DNA from: Streptomyces sp. RPA4-2
GTDB taxonomy: Bacteria > Actinomycetota > Actinomycetes > Streptomycetales > Streptomycetaceae
NCBI RefSeq assembly: GCF_012273515.2
Contig: NZ_CP050975.2
Coordinates: 1,860,001 to 1,924,000 of the forward strand
Reading direction: 5' to 3'
Length of the DNA stretch: 64,000 nucleotides
In this document: one piece after another, positions 8,848-16,740 of the stretch
How the letters are laid out: every line of letters starts with the position of its first letter
Numbering within the stretch: the stretch's first letter is position 1
The notes under the pieces: model-generated
Seen by the model: only the letters and a program-made list of their open reading frames with translations
The model's database searches: none
Told to the model about the DNA's origin: nothing
Translations under genes and position numbers: made by a program

Positions 8848-10260
8848 ATGGATCTCGGCGTGCGCTGGAAACTGCACGGCGACGGGCGCAACCCCGCGCC
8901 CGGGGCCGTCGTCCGCCCCGATGAACGCCTCTCCTGGCCGCGCACCGTCGGGCTCGGCGCCCAGCACGTGGTGGCGATGTTCGGGGCGTCCTTCGTGGCG
9001 CCCGTGCTGATGGGGCTCGACCCGAACCTCGCGATCATGATGTCCGGCGTCGCGACGGTCATCTTCCTGCTCGCCACGCGTGGCCGGGTGCCCAGCTATC
9101 TCGGCTGTTCGCTCTCGTTCGTGGGCGTCGCCGCGATCATCCGCGCGCAGGGCGGCACGAGCGCGACGGTGACCGGCGCGGTGTTCGTCGTGGGCGTCGT
9201 CCTGTTCCTGGTGGGGCTCGCCGTGCAGCGGTTCGGGGCGCGGATCATCCACGCCGCGATGCCGCCGGTCGTCACCGGCGCCGTCGTCATGCTGATCGGC
9301 TTCAACCTGGCTCCGGTGACCGCCTCCACGTACTGGCCGCAGGACCAGTGGACGGCGCTGCTCGTGATGCTGTTCACGGGGCTGTCCGTAGTCTGCCTGC
9401 GCGGCTTCTGGTCCCGGATCGCGATCTTCCTCGGCCTGGTGTTCGGATACGTGCTCTCCTGGGCCTGCGACCGGATCTTCGGGAAGATCCACTCGGTCGA
9501 CGCGGGCGGCAAGGTCACCGACCACTGGCGACTGGACCTCTCCGGTGTCGGCAGGGCGGACTGGATCGGGCTGCCGCACTTCCACGGCCCCTCGTTCCAG
9601 TGGTCGGCGATCCTCGTCGCGCTGCCGGTCGTGATCGCGCTGGTCGCCGAGAACGCGGGCCACGTCAAGGCCGTGGGCGAGATGACCGGCGACTCGCTGG
9701 ACGACAGGCTGGGCACCGCGATCTCCGCGGACGGCGCCGCCTCGATGCTCTCCACGGCGGTGGGCGGGCCGCCCAACACCACGTACTCCGAGAACATCGG
9801 CGTGATGGCCGCGACACGCGTCTACTCGACCGCCGCCTACTGGGCCGCCGCGGGATTCGCCCTGCTGTTCGGCGTCTGCCCCAAGTTCGGCGCGGTCGTC
9901 GCCGCGATCCCGGGCGGCGTCCTCGGCGGCATCACCGTCATCCTGTACGGCATGATCGGCCTGCTCGGCGCCCAGATCTGGCTGCACGGCCGGGTCGACC
10001 TGCGCAATCCGCTGAACCTGGTGCCGGCCGCGGCGGGCATCATCATCGGCGTCGGCGGCGTCACGCTGAAGTTCACGGACACCTTCTCGCTCAGCGGCAT
10101 CGCGCTCGGCACCCTCGTCGTGATCACCGGGTACCACGTGCTGCGGGCGATGGCGCCGGCCCATCTCAAGACCCAGCAGCCGCTGCTCGACTCCGGTACG
10201 TCGGCCTACGACGACGAGGACAGTTCCTCCGAGGACCCGGACCAGCGCGCCGGCTCATAG
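8848..10260 (+). CDS. Uracil/xanthine permease (nucleobase:cation symporter-2)
   Basis: The 470-residue membrane protein shows the NAT/NCS2 signature motifs: LGAQHVVAMFGASFVAPVLM near residue 36, LVAENAGHVKAVGEMTG with its key glutamate near 271-287, and GGPPNTTYSENIGVMAATR near 308-326. It imports uracil or another nucleobase with protons. Fourteen helices are expected for this fold. The C-terminus is an acidic, serine-rich tail (DDEDSSSEDPD) that is probably cytoplasmic. It is the only pyrimidine-salvage gene in this half of the window and is far from the pyr cluster. A hairpin directly covers its stop. Confidence 0.92.
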   Translation: MDLGVRWKLHGDGRNPAPGAVVRPDERLSWPRTVGLGAQHVVAMFGASFVAPVLMGLDPNLAIMMSGVATVIFLLATRGRVPSYLGCSLSFVGVAAIIRAQGGTSATVTGAVFVVGVVLFLVGLAVQRFGARIIHAAMPPVVTGAVVMLIGFNLAPVTASTYWPQDQWTALLVMLFTGLSVVCLRGFWSRIAIFLGLVFGYVLSWACDRIFGKIHSVDAGGKVTDHWRLDLSGVGRADWIGLPHFHGPSFQWSAILVALPVVIALVAENAGHVKAVGEMTGDSLDDRLGTAISADGAASMLSTAVGGPPNTTYSENIGVMAATRVYSTAAYWAAAGFALLFGVCPKFGAVVAAIPGGVLGGITVILYGMIGLLGAQIWLHGRVDLRNPLNLVPAAAGIIIGVGGVTLKFTDTFSLSGIALGTLVVITGYHVLRAMAPAHLKTQQPLLDSGTSAYDDEDSSSEDPDQRAGS

Positions 10261-10284
10261 GCGGCGGCGATTCGGGCCGCCGCC
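10260..10284 (+). terminator. Terminator of the nucleobase permease gene
   Basis: A 9-bp perfect stem (GGCGGCGGC / GCCGCCGCC) with a seven-base loop begins at the last base of the permease stop codon. A further 10-bp inverted repeat (10295-10304 with 10330-10339) follows, giving a double GC-rich terminator without a T-run. Confidence 0.75.
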
Positions 10285-10468
10285 ACCACGGCACGCGCCG
10301 GGCCGTACGTACCCGCTCCCCCTGTGCGCGGCCCGGCGCGGGGCACGTACGCCTGACACCCGTCGCTCTCCCGCTCGCGACACTCCCGGCGGGGGCGTAT
10401 TCCCCCGTTCTGGGGACGCGCCCGGCCAGGCGGCACGCCCACCGGCCTACGACTGGGACCCTTCCCCC

Positions 10469-11164
10469 ATGGCGCAGTTGGAGCAGTTCACCACTCCCGT
10501 GCACACGGTCGTCTCCCGGATGCGGGCGCTGGAGGCGACCCTGCCGGAGCGGGACGGGGTCGCGGTCTTCAACCGTGTCTACCTCACCGTCACCGAGGAG
10601 ATCGACCGGCGTCTGGACGCCGGGGAGTTCCCGGATCCCGGGGCCGCGGTCACCCTGGACGTCCGTTTCGCCGAGCGGTATCTGACGGTGGCCGAGGAGG
10701 GCTGCCCGCCCGCCTGCTGGCGGCCGCTGCTGCAGTTCCGGCGCCATCCCGGAGTACTCCCCCTGCAGTTCGCGCTCGCGGGCGTCAACGCGCACGTCGG
10801 ACACGATCTGGCGCTGGCCGTCGTGGACACCTGTCGCGCGCTCGGCTGCGAACCGGCCGACCTGGAGGACGAATTCGAGCGCGTGGGCGACCTCCTCGTG
10901 TCGATGGAGGAGCGCGTCCGCGAGGATCTGATGCCGGGGCCCGACCTCCTGGAGGTCGCCGACCCGCTCACCCATCTGCTGGGCGCGTGGAGCCTGGAAC
11001 GGGCGCGCGACGCCGGCTGGTCGGCGGCACGGGCGCTGTGGGCGCTGCGCGGACTCTCCGGCCTCGCCCGCGAGTTCGAGGACCGTCTCGACGCGGCGGT
11101 GGGCCTGACCGGACGGATGATGCTGACCCCTCTGGGGGACCGAACCGGCCACTGTGGAAGGTAA
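10469..11164 (+). CDS. DUF5995 family protein
   Basis: This 231-residue soluble protein matches the actinobacterial DUF5995 family, recognised by GVAVFNRVYLTVTEEI near residue 30 and the FALAGVNAHVGHDLALAV segment near residue 105. It has no signal peptide or membrane segment and looks mostly alpha-helical. The conserved NAH...GHD residues could bind a metal, but no function has been established to my knowledge. It is followed 70 nt later by the LLM oxidoreductase on the same strand, with which it could be cotranscribed. The ribosome binding site is weak (GGGA). Confidence 0.85.
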   Translation: MAQLEQFTTPVHTVVSRMRALEATLPERDGVAVFNRVYLTVTEEIDRRLDAGEFPDPGAAVTLDVRFAERYLTVAEEGCPPACWRPLLQFRRHPGVLPLQFALAGVNAHVGHDLALAVVDTCRALGCEPADLEDEFERVGDLLVSMEERVREDLMPGPDLLEVADPLTHLLGAWSLERARDAGWSAARALWALRGLSGLAREFEDRLDAAVGLTGRMMLTPLGDRTGHCGR

Positions 11165-11234
11165 GCCGGTGAACCTCGCGGTGATCGCTGTACGTTGACC
11201 GGACGGCTCACCGATGTGCAAAGGGGCGACTGGT

Positions 11235-12164
11235 ATGGCGATCCGGCTCGGACTCGGCCTTCCGCAGATGAAGCAGTACGACATCGGGCGCGATGTGCCG
11301 GCGGTGGCCCGCGCGGCGGAGGAGACCGGCTACGAGAGCCTGTGGGTGTTCGAGCGGGTGCTCTTCCCCGAACCCGCCACCCAAGGGCTGTACGGGATTC
11401 CGGGGCTGCCCTGGCCAGACACCTACCGCTCGGTCGCCGACCCGCTGGTGACCCTGACCCTGGCGGCCGCGTCGACCGGGCGGGCGCGGCTCGGCACGAG
11501 CGTCCTCGTGGCGCCGCTGCACGTCCCCTTCCAGCTGGCCCGCTCGCTCGCCACGCTGGACGCTGCCAGTGGCGGCCGGGTGGTGGCGGGCCTCGGCACG
11601 GGCTGGTCCCACGACGAGTACGCGGCGGCGGGCGTGGCGCCCTTCGACAAGCGCGGCAAGGTCCTCGACGAGATCCTGGACGTCTGCGCGGCGGTCTGGG
11701 GACCGGACCCGGTGTCGTACGAGGGCGAGATCACCACCATCGCCCCGTCCGTGGTCGGGCCGAAGCCCGCGCGTCCGATCCCGGTGTACCTGCCGGCGAA
11801 CAGCCCGCGGGCGCTGCGTCGGCTGGTCGACCGCGCCGACGGCTGGATGCCGGTCGCCCAGGGCGTCGCCCAGCTCACCGAGGAGTGGACCCGGCTCAAG
11901 GAACTGGCCGCCGAGCGCGGCAGGCAACGGCCGATCGAGGTCTGCGTCCGGGTCAACGCGCAGTACTCGGCCAAGCCCTACGAGGGCGCCGAGCGTCCGC
12001 TGTTCACGGGCAGCGCGGCACAGATCGCCGAGGACCTGGCCGCACACAGGGTGGAGGGGGTAGGGGAGTTCCTGCTCGATCTCCAGGCACCGCTCCGCGA
12101 CGCCTCGGAACTCGTGGACGTCGCTGCGGAGGTGTACGGGCTGGCCCGCGCGGCCGGGGTCTGA
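11235..12164 (+). CDS. LLM-class F420-dependent oxidoreductase
   Basis: The 309-residue enzyme has the luciferase-like TIM-barrel: IRLGLGLPQMKQYD at the N-terminus, AEETGYESLWVFERV near 33, the LGTSVLVAPLHVPFQLARSLATLD strand-helix and GRVVAGLGTGWSHDEYAAAG near 115. These match the actinobacterial coenzyme-F420 subgroup that reduces or oxidises unknown substrates. I start at the ATG at 11235, preceded by AAGGGG; an upstream ATG at 11214 would add seven residues with no binding site. The last residues (ARAAGV) lie inside a 20-bp tandem repeat that continues past the stop, suggesting the C-terminus has been remodelled by repeat expansion. Confidence 0.88.
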   Translation: MAIRLGLGLPQMKQYDIGRDVPAVARAAEETGYESLWVFERVLFPEPATQGLYGIPGLPWPDTYRSVADPLVTLTLAAASTGRARLGTSVLVAPLHVPFQLARSLATLDAASGGRVVAGLGTGWSHDEYAAAGVAPFDKRGKVLDEILDVCAAVWGPDPVSYEGEITTIAPSVVGPKPARPIPVYLPANSPRALRRLVDRADGWMPVAQGVAQLTEEWTRLKELAAERGRQRPIEVCVRVNAQYSAKPYEGAERPLFTGSAAQIAEDLAAHRVEGVGEFLLDLQAPLRDASELVDVAAEVYGLARAAGV

Positions 12165-12241
12165 GCACCGCCGCCGAAGCCCGGGAACCGCCGCCGAGGT
12201 CCGAGCACCGCGGCCGGGGTCCGAGAACCCCGGTCGCCCCG
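12146..12241. repeat. 20-bp imperfect tandem repeat across the LLM gene stop
   Basis: Copies at 12162-12181, 12182-12201 and 12202-12221 follow the pattern CGAGCACCGC(G/C)GCCGGGGTC with a few changes. Partial copies flank them at 12146-12161 and 12222-12241. The first lies inside the LLM coding region and the rest fill the gap to davB. Confidence 0.8.
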
Positions 12242-12263
12242 CCCGGCCCGCAGCCGTGGACCC

Positions 12264-13958
12264 TCAGTCCTCGGGCAGCTCCACCGGCGCGATCTCGTCG
12301 TAGACGTCGCCGGGCCCGGGGTTGGTCGGGTCGGTCGCTCCGCCCAGCTGGTGCATGACGCCCCAGACCGCGTTCAGCGCGGTCTGCACGGCGCCCTCGG
12401 CCCAGCCGGCCGTCCAGGAGATGTCGTCGCCGGCGAGGAAGATGCCCCGCTTGTCCTCGGGCAGCGCGTCCTGCACGAAGTGCGTGAACAGACGCCGCTG
12501 GTAGCGGTAATGGCCGGGCAGGTTGGCCTTGAACGCCCCCATGAAGTAGGGCTCGTTCTCCCAGGAGACGGTCACCGGGTTGCCGATGATGTGCTTCCGG
12601 ATGTCGACCTTCGGGTAGATCTCGCCGAGCGACTTCAGCATGACCTCCATCCGCTCGTTCGCGGACAGCGGCAGCCACTTCAGGCTGTCGTCGCACCACG
12701 TGTACGAGAGGCAGATGACGGCGGGCTTGTCCGGGCCCTCGTCCAGGAGGTAGGTGCCGCGGGTCATCCGGTCGGTGAGCGTCATCGACATGACGTCACG
12801 CCCGGTCGTCTCGTCCTTGTCGAGCCAGAACGGACGGTCGACGGGCACGAAGAGCTTGCTCGACTCCATGTAGTGGGTCCGCTCCATCGCCGTCCAGTGG
12901 TCGATCGGGAAGAGCGAGTCGTCGCAGGCGATCTTCGAGAGCAGCAGCCAGGACTGCGCGGTGAAGATCGCCGCCTGGTAGGTGCGGATGTCGCCGTTCG
13001 CGTCCGTCACGGTGATCCGGTTGCCCGACGTACGGTTCAGCCGGGTCACCGCCGGACGCGGGGCGCCGTCGTGCAGCGAGGCCAGCGAGGTCCCGGGCGC
13101 CCAGTGGACGATCTTCACCGGCTCGCGCTCCCACAGCCTCAGCGGCAGCTGCTGGGAGCCGCCGACGATGCCGCGGTGGTGGTCGTCGGCCTCGGTGTAG
13201 ACGACGCGCAGGATCTCGAGGATCGAGTTCGGGAAGTCGGTGTCCCAGCCACCCGTGCCGAAGCCGACCTGGCCGAAGATCTCGCGGTGCCGGAAGGACT
13301 TGAAGGAGTCCGAGTCGCAGAGGAAACCGTAGAAGGTCTGGTTGTCGAGCTTCTCCACGAGCTTCGCCCAGATCTCACGGATGCGCGGGACGTCGCGCTC
13401 GCGCATGGCCCGGTTCATGTCGGAGAAGTCGGCGCCCTCTTCGAGACAGGCGTTCCAGGCGTTCATCACGTCGCGGTAGACCTGCGGCAGGTCGTCGACG
13501 GTGGTCGCGTAGTGCGACTCGCCCTTGAGGTCGACGACCGTCGAGGGCGTGGTCTCCGCGAGCGGGTTGGGGAACGGCCGGGTCTCCAGTCCCACCAGGT
13601 CGATGTAGTGCTGGAGGGCGGTCGAGGACGGCGGGAAGCGCATGGCGCCCATCTCGGCCGTCAGTGCGGGGTCGCACCCCTCGAAGCCCACCGTGCGCAG
13701 CCGGCCGCCGATCTCGTCGGCCTCGTACACGACGGGCTTGAGGCCCATCTTCATCAGTTCGTAGGCGGCCACGATCCCGGAGAGGCCGCCGCCGATGACC
13801 GCGACCTCGGTGCCGTGCGCGGTCGCGGGTATCTGGCCGAGGCCCGCGGGATGCGCCAGGAAGTCGTCGTAGGCGTACGGGAAGTCCGGGCCGAACATGG
13901 TGATCGGCGGCTGCTGCGCGTCGGTGTGCTGGACGGCGGTGGGCACCGTGGACGTCAT
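12264..13958 (-). CDS. davB: Flavin monooxygenase of the lysine 2-monooxygenase (DavB) type
   Basis: This 564-residue FAD enzyme has the dinucleotide motif AVIGGGLSGIVAAYELMK at residues 53-70 and the C-terminal FAD motif GIFLAGDDISWTAGWAEGAV. From memory of the family it closely follows Pseudomonas putida DavB over its whole length: ITMFGPDFPYAYDDFLAHP at the start, RFPPSSTALQHY, QVGFGTGGWD, and PGDVYDEI at the end. DavB oxidatively decarboxylates L-lysine to 5-aminovaleramide. The next gene upstream on the same strand is a DavA-type amidase that would hydrolyse that amide, which supports the call. A related amino-acid oxidase or monooxygenase specificity cannot be excluded. Start ATG has AAGGAG upstream. 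Confidence 0.82.
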   Translation of the reverse strand: MTSTVPTAVQHTDAQQPPITMFGPDFPYAYDDFLAHPAGLGQIPATAHGTEVAVIGGGLSGIVAAYELMKMGLKPVVYEADEIGGRLRTVGFEGCDPALTAEMGAMRFPPSSTALQHYIDLVGLETRPFPNPLAETTPSTVVDLKGESHYATTVDDLPQVYRDVMNAWNACLEEGADFSDMNRAMRERDVPRIREIWAKLVEKLDNQTFYGFLCDSDSFKSFRHREIFGQVGFGTGGWDTDFPNSILEILRVVYTEADDHHRGIVGGSQQLPLRLWEREPVKIVHWAPGTSLASLHDGAPRPAVTRLNRTSGNRITVTDANGDIRTYQAAIFTAQSWLLLSKIACDDSLFPIDHWTAMERTHYMESSKLFVPVDRPFWLDKDETTGRDVMSMTLTDRMTRGTYLLDEGPDKPAVICLSYTWCDDSLKWLPLSANERMEVMLKSLGEIYPKVDIRKHIIGNPVTVSWENEPYFMGAFKANLPGHYRYQRRLFTHFVQDALPEDKRGIFLAGDDISWTAGWAEGAVQTALNAVWGVMHQLGGATDPTNPGPGDVYDEIAPVELPED

Positions 13959-14005
13959 GGGGTACGGACTCCTTGCGACAAAGCTTCGGGGGGAGGGCTG
14001 AGGGT

Positions 14006-14794
14006 TCAGACGAGCGACCCGTAGAGGCCGGGGCGGCGGTCCTTCAGATACGGGTTCGCCTCGCGCGAGGCCGCGAGGAAGGCGGGGTCGGCCTCGGCCA
14101 GGACCAGTTCCTCGGCGCGCCCGGCGCGGGTGCGGGCGACTCCGTCGGGCCCGGCCAGCGTGGACAGCCCGACGAACTCGAACTCCCCCTCCACGCCGAC
14201 CCGGTTGACGTAGGCGACGTACATCTGGTTCTCGAAGGCGCGTACCGGCACGACGGACTCGGCGACGAACTGGAAGGGGTGCATCTGCGCGGTCGGCACG
14301 ACGAGGAGGTCGGTGCCGGCGAGGGCGTGCGCCCGGACGTTCTCCGGGAACTCCACGTCGTAGCAGATCATCAGGCCGACGCGGAGGCCGTTCAGCTCGG
14401 CCTGGACCACCGGCTGGTCGCCCGGGGTGAAGTGGTCGCGCTCGAAGCAGCCGAAGAGGTGGGTCTTGCGGTAGTTCGCGAGCCGGGTGCCGTCGGCGGA
14501 GATCAGCTGCGCGGAGTTGTGGACCCGCTCACCGGAGCGCTCGGGGTAGCCGTAGGCGACGGCCACGCCGTGCCGGGTGGCGATCTCGGCGATCGCGTCG
14601 GCGGCGTCGCCGTCGGCGGGCTCGGCCAGACGCCCGATGTCGTCGCCGATCGCGTAGCCCGTGAGGAACATCTCGGGTGCGGCCAGCAGCCCGGCACCGG
14701 CGGCGGCGGCGTGGCCCGCGGCGGCGTCGAGGACCTTGAGGTTCTCGACGACGGAGCCGGGTCGGCCGGAGCTCTGGAGCAGGGCTGTGCGCAT
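14006..14794 (-). CDS. davA: Carbon-nitrogen hydrolase, 5-aminovaleramidase (DavA) type
   Basis: The 262-residue nitrilase-superfamily enzyme keeps the catalytic triad Glu41 (PEMFLTGY), Lys110 (NYRKTHLFG) and Cys144 (MICYDVEFPEN). Its pattern, including YGYPERSG, follows Pseudomonas DavA, which hydrolyses 5-aminovaleramide to 5-aminovalerate. It precedes davB by 47 nt on the same strand, so the two form a probable operon for the first two steps of lysine breakdown by the monooxygenase route. The aminotransferase and semialdehyde dehydrogenase needed to reach glutarate are not nearby. An amidase acting on another amide is the alternative. Confidence 0.82.
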   Translation of the reverse strand: MRTALLQSSGRPGSVVENLKVLDAAAGHAAAAGAGLLAAPEMFLTGYAIGDDIGRLAEPADGDAADAIAEIATRHGVAVAYGYPERSGERVHNSAQLISADGTRLANYRKTHLFGCFERDHFTPGDQPVVQAELNGLRVGLMICYDVEFPENVRAHALAGTDLLVVPTAQMHPFQFVAESVVPVRAFENQMYVAYVNRVGVEGEFEFVGLSTLAGPDGVARTRAGRAEELVLAEADPAFLAASREANPYLKDRRPGLYGSLV

Positions 14795-15118
14795 GCGTGT
14801 TCCTCACCGGTACGGACGGGTTTGGGGGCCAGGTAGACGGTACGGTCGCCGGGCCGGCGTGGACAAGGAGGAGCCGTTGCGTGCCGGTGAACGAATCGTT
14901 GCGTGCGGGGGCCGTCCGGCGGTGATTTGTTGCGGGGGGGCCTCCGGGGGGCCTCGGGTGCCGGTTCCGGGGCTTCGCCCCGGGTCCCGGGGGTGCGGTG
15001 TCGGGTGCGGGTGCGTGGGGGCTGGGCGCGCAGTTCCCCGCGCCCCTGGGAGGCTGGTCCCCGCGACCCCGAAGAGGGCCTCCGGCGCGCGGGGAGCCGG
15101 GGCTCGGTGGGGGCGTCC
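14795..15118. other. Intergenic region upstream of davA with a dispersed repeat
   Basis: No gene is credible in these bases. The part next to davA should hold its promoter. From about 14930 the sequence is G-rich and low in complexity. The segment 15021-15048 is an inverted copy of a repeat also present at 21709-21736 (see the repeat entries). Confidence 0.6.
15021..15048 (-). repeat. Dispersed intergenic repeat, copy 1
   Basis: On the minus strand it reads AGGGGCGCGGGGAACTGCG followed by CGCCCAGCC. The copy at 21709-21736 differs mainly at one or two bases. I recognise this core as a very common intergenic repeat of Streptomyces chromosomes; its role is unknown. Confidence 0.75.
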
Positions 15119-15185
15119 AGGGCGTGTTGCGAAAGTCCCGTCGTCCGCCCGGAGCGGGGCAGACGGGACTTTCGCAACACGCCCT
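15119..15185. terminator. 24-bp perfect inverted repeat at the end of the HAD-EEP gene
   Basis: Arms at 15119-15142 and 15162-15185 are perfect complements over 24 bases (core GTGTTGCGAAAGTCCCGTC) around a 19-base loop. The right arm overlaps the stop codon of the minus-strand gene. It could work as a terminator, but the length and perfection also fit a mobile palindromic element. Confidence 0.75.
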
Positions 15186-16680
15186 AGTCGAGGGTGAACG
15201 TGGTGAGTACTGCCGCGTGGTCCGAGGGCCAGGCGTTGGCTGCTACGTCGGGCCACGTGCGCGGGGTGCCGGTGACGACGGTGCGGGAGTCTCGTACGTG
15301 CAGGCCGCGGCCGTCGTGGAGGACGAAGTCGATGCGGTCCTGCGGCTCGGGGCGTCCGCTGCCGTCCTCGTGGAGGGCGTGGATCGGCGACCAGGTGTGG
15401 CCCGGGTCCCGCACCGGGTCGGGGTGCGCCTCGCGGTAGGAGTCGCGCAGGCCGGCCTCCTCGGCCGCCCGGGTCACCGGCCACTCCACGTCCGGCCAGT
15501 CCAGGTGCGAGGGGCTGTTGAAGTCGCCGACCAGGATCACGGGGACGGCGGGGTCGGCCGCGGCGTCGATCTCGCGCAGGATCTCCCGCATCTGTCCCAG
15601 CCGGCCGTCCTCGTGGGCGATCAGTGCGGCCGCGGGAAGCCCGTCGAAGCGGGCCTCGTACGGTCCGTACGGCGTGTAGTCGAGGTGGGTGCTCCAGACG
15701 GCCACCTCCTGGCCGCCGTCCAACCGGATCCGCACCCCGGTCCCGCCGTAGAAGCCGACCTCGGGGTCGCCGAGGCGGGCGGTGATCGGGTGGCGGCTGA
15801 TGATCCCGAGGTTGTCCCCGGCCCGGTGGTGGTGCCAGCCGAGGGCCTCGGCCAGTTCCGGTGCCGCGTTCCCGTACGTCTCCTGGAGGCCGACCACGTC
15901 CGCGCCGCTCTCCGTGATGACCTTGAGCTGCTTCTCCCGGTGGTCGTCGACCTTGGTCCCGCCGTACCAGAGGTTCCAGCTCATCACGCGCAGCTCACGG
16001 GGCGCCAGCATGCCCCGCAGCCGGTCCGGCGTCACCTCCTCCAGACTGGTGAGCACCGTGCGTCCGGGGGCGGGGTCGATCGGCGCGAGCGAGGGCACGG
16101 CGAGCACCGCGCACCCCGCGGCCTCGGCAGAGGCCACCCCGGTCTCGGTGTCCTCGACGGCCACGCAGAGGGCGGGGTCGACGCCGAGCGCGCGGCAGGC
16201 GGCGAGGTACGGATCGGGGGCGGGCTTGGTGCGCTCGGTGTCGTCGGCGGTCACGGAGGTGGCGAAGTGCGCGGCACCGAGCGCGTCCAGGACGGTGTCG
16301 GCGACGGCCCGGGGCGAGGCGGTCACCAGGGCGGTGGGGACGCCCTCGCGCGCCAGATCCCCGAGGAGCCGCAGCGCGCCCGGGCGGGGCACGATCCCGG
16401 TCCGGACGCGGTCCGCGAACTCCCGGTGCAGCGCGGCGGCGATGCCCTCCGCCGGGGTCCCCGTGACCGCGCCCAGCCAGTCGGCGGTGTACTCGACGGG
16501 CCGCCCGAGAACCTCCGGCTGATCCTCCCCGGTGAGCGGGCGCCCGAGCCCGACGGCCACCTGTTCCACCGCCTCCCACCACAGTCGCTCGGTGTCCACG
16601 AGCGTGCCGTCCATGTCGAACAGGACGGCCTGGAGCGGGAGTCGGGGGGTGGCGCGGTGGGTCACGGTGTTCTCTTTCAT
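15184..16680 (-). CDS. Fused HAD phosphatase and EEP-family phosphodiesterase
   Basis: This 498-residue cytoplasmic protein joins two phosphate-releasing domains. Residues 15-225 are a beta-phosphoglucomutase-like HAD phosphatase with Asp22 and Asp24 (FDMDGTLVD), Thr120, Lys152 (TKPAPDPY) and Glu-Asp 176-177 (VEDTETG). Residues 229-498 form an endonuclease/exonuclease/phosphatase domain with Asn237 (SWNLWYG), Glu268 (LQETYG), STHLDY, VGDFNSPSHLDWP and the final PSDHAAV. All key residues are present in both. Together they could open a phosphodiester and then remove phosphate from the product. It ends a minus-strand operon with an ABC importer, 60 nt after the ATPase gene. Substrate unknown. 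Confidence 0.85.
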   Translation of the reverse strand: MKENTVTHRATPRLPLQAVLFDMDGTLVDTERLWWEAVEQVAVGLGRPLTGEDQPEVLGRPVEYTADWLGAVTGTPAEGIAAALHREFADRVRTGIVPRPGALRLLGDLAREGVPTALVTASPRAVADTVLDALGAAHFATSVTADDTERTKPAPDPYLAACRALGVDPALCVAVEDTETGVASAEAAGCAVLAVPSLAPIDPAPGRTVLTSLEEVTPDRLRGMLAPRELRVMSWNLWYGGTKVDDHREKQLKVITESGADVVGLQETYGNAAPELAEALGWHHHRAGDNLGIISRHPITARLGDPEVGFYGGTGVRIRLDGGQEVAVWSTHLDYTPYGPYEARFDGLPAAALIAHEDGRLGQMREILREIDAAADPAVPVILVGDFNSPSHLDWPDVEWPVTRAAEEAGLRDSYREAHPDPVRDPGHTWSPIHALHEDGSGRPEPQDRIDFVLHDGRGLHVRDSRTVVTGTPRTWPDVAANAWPSDHAAVLTTFTLD

Positions 16681-16740
16681 CAGTGGGGGGAGGTCCGGTG
16701 GGGCGAGGTCCGGTGGGGAAGACGCCGGCAGCGGAGCCGG

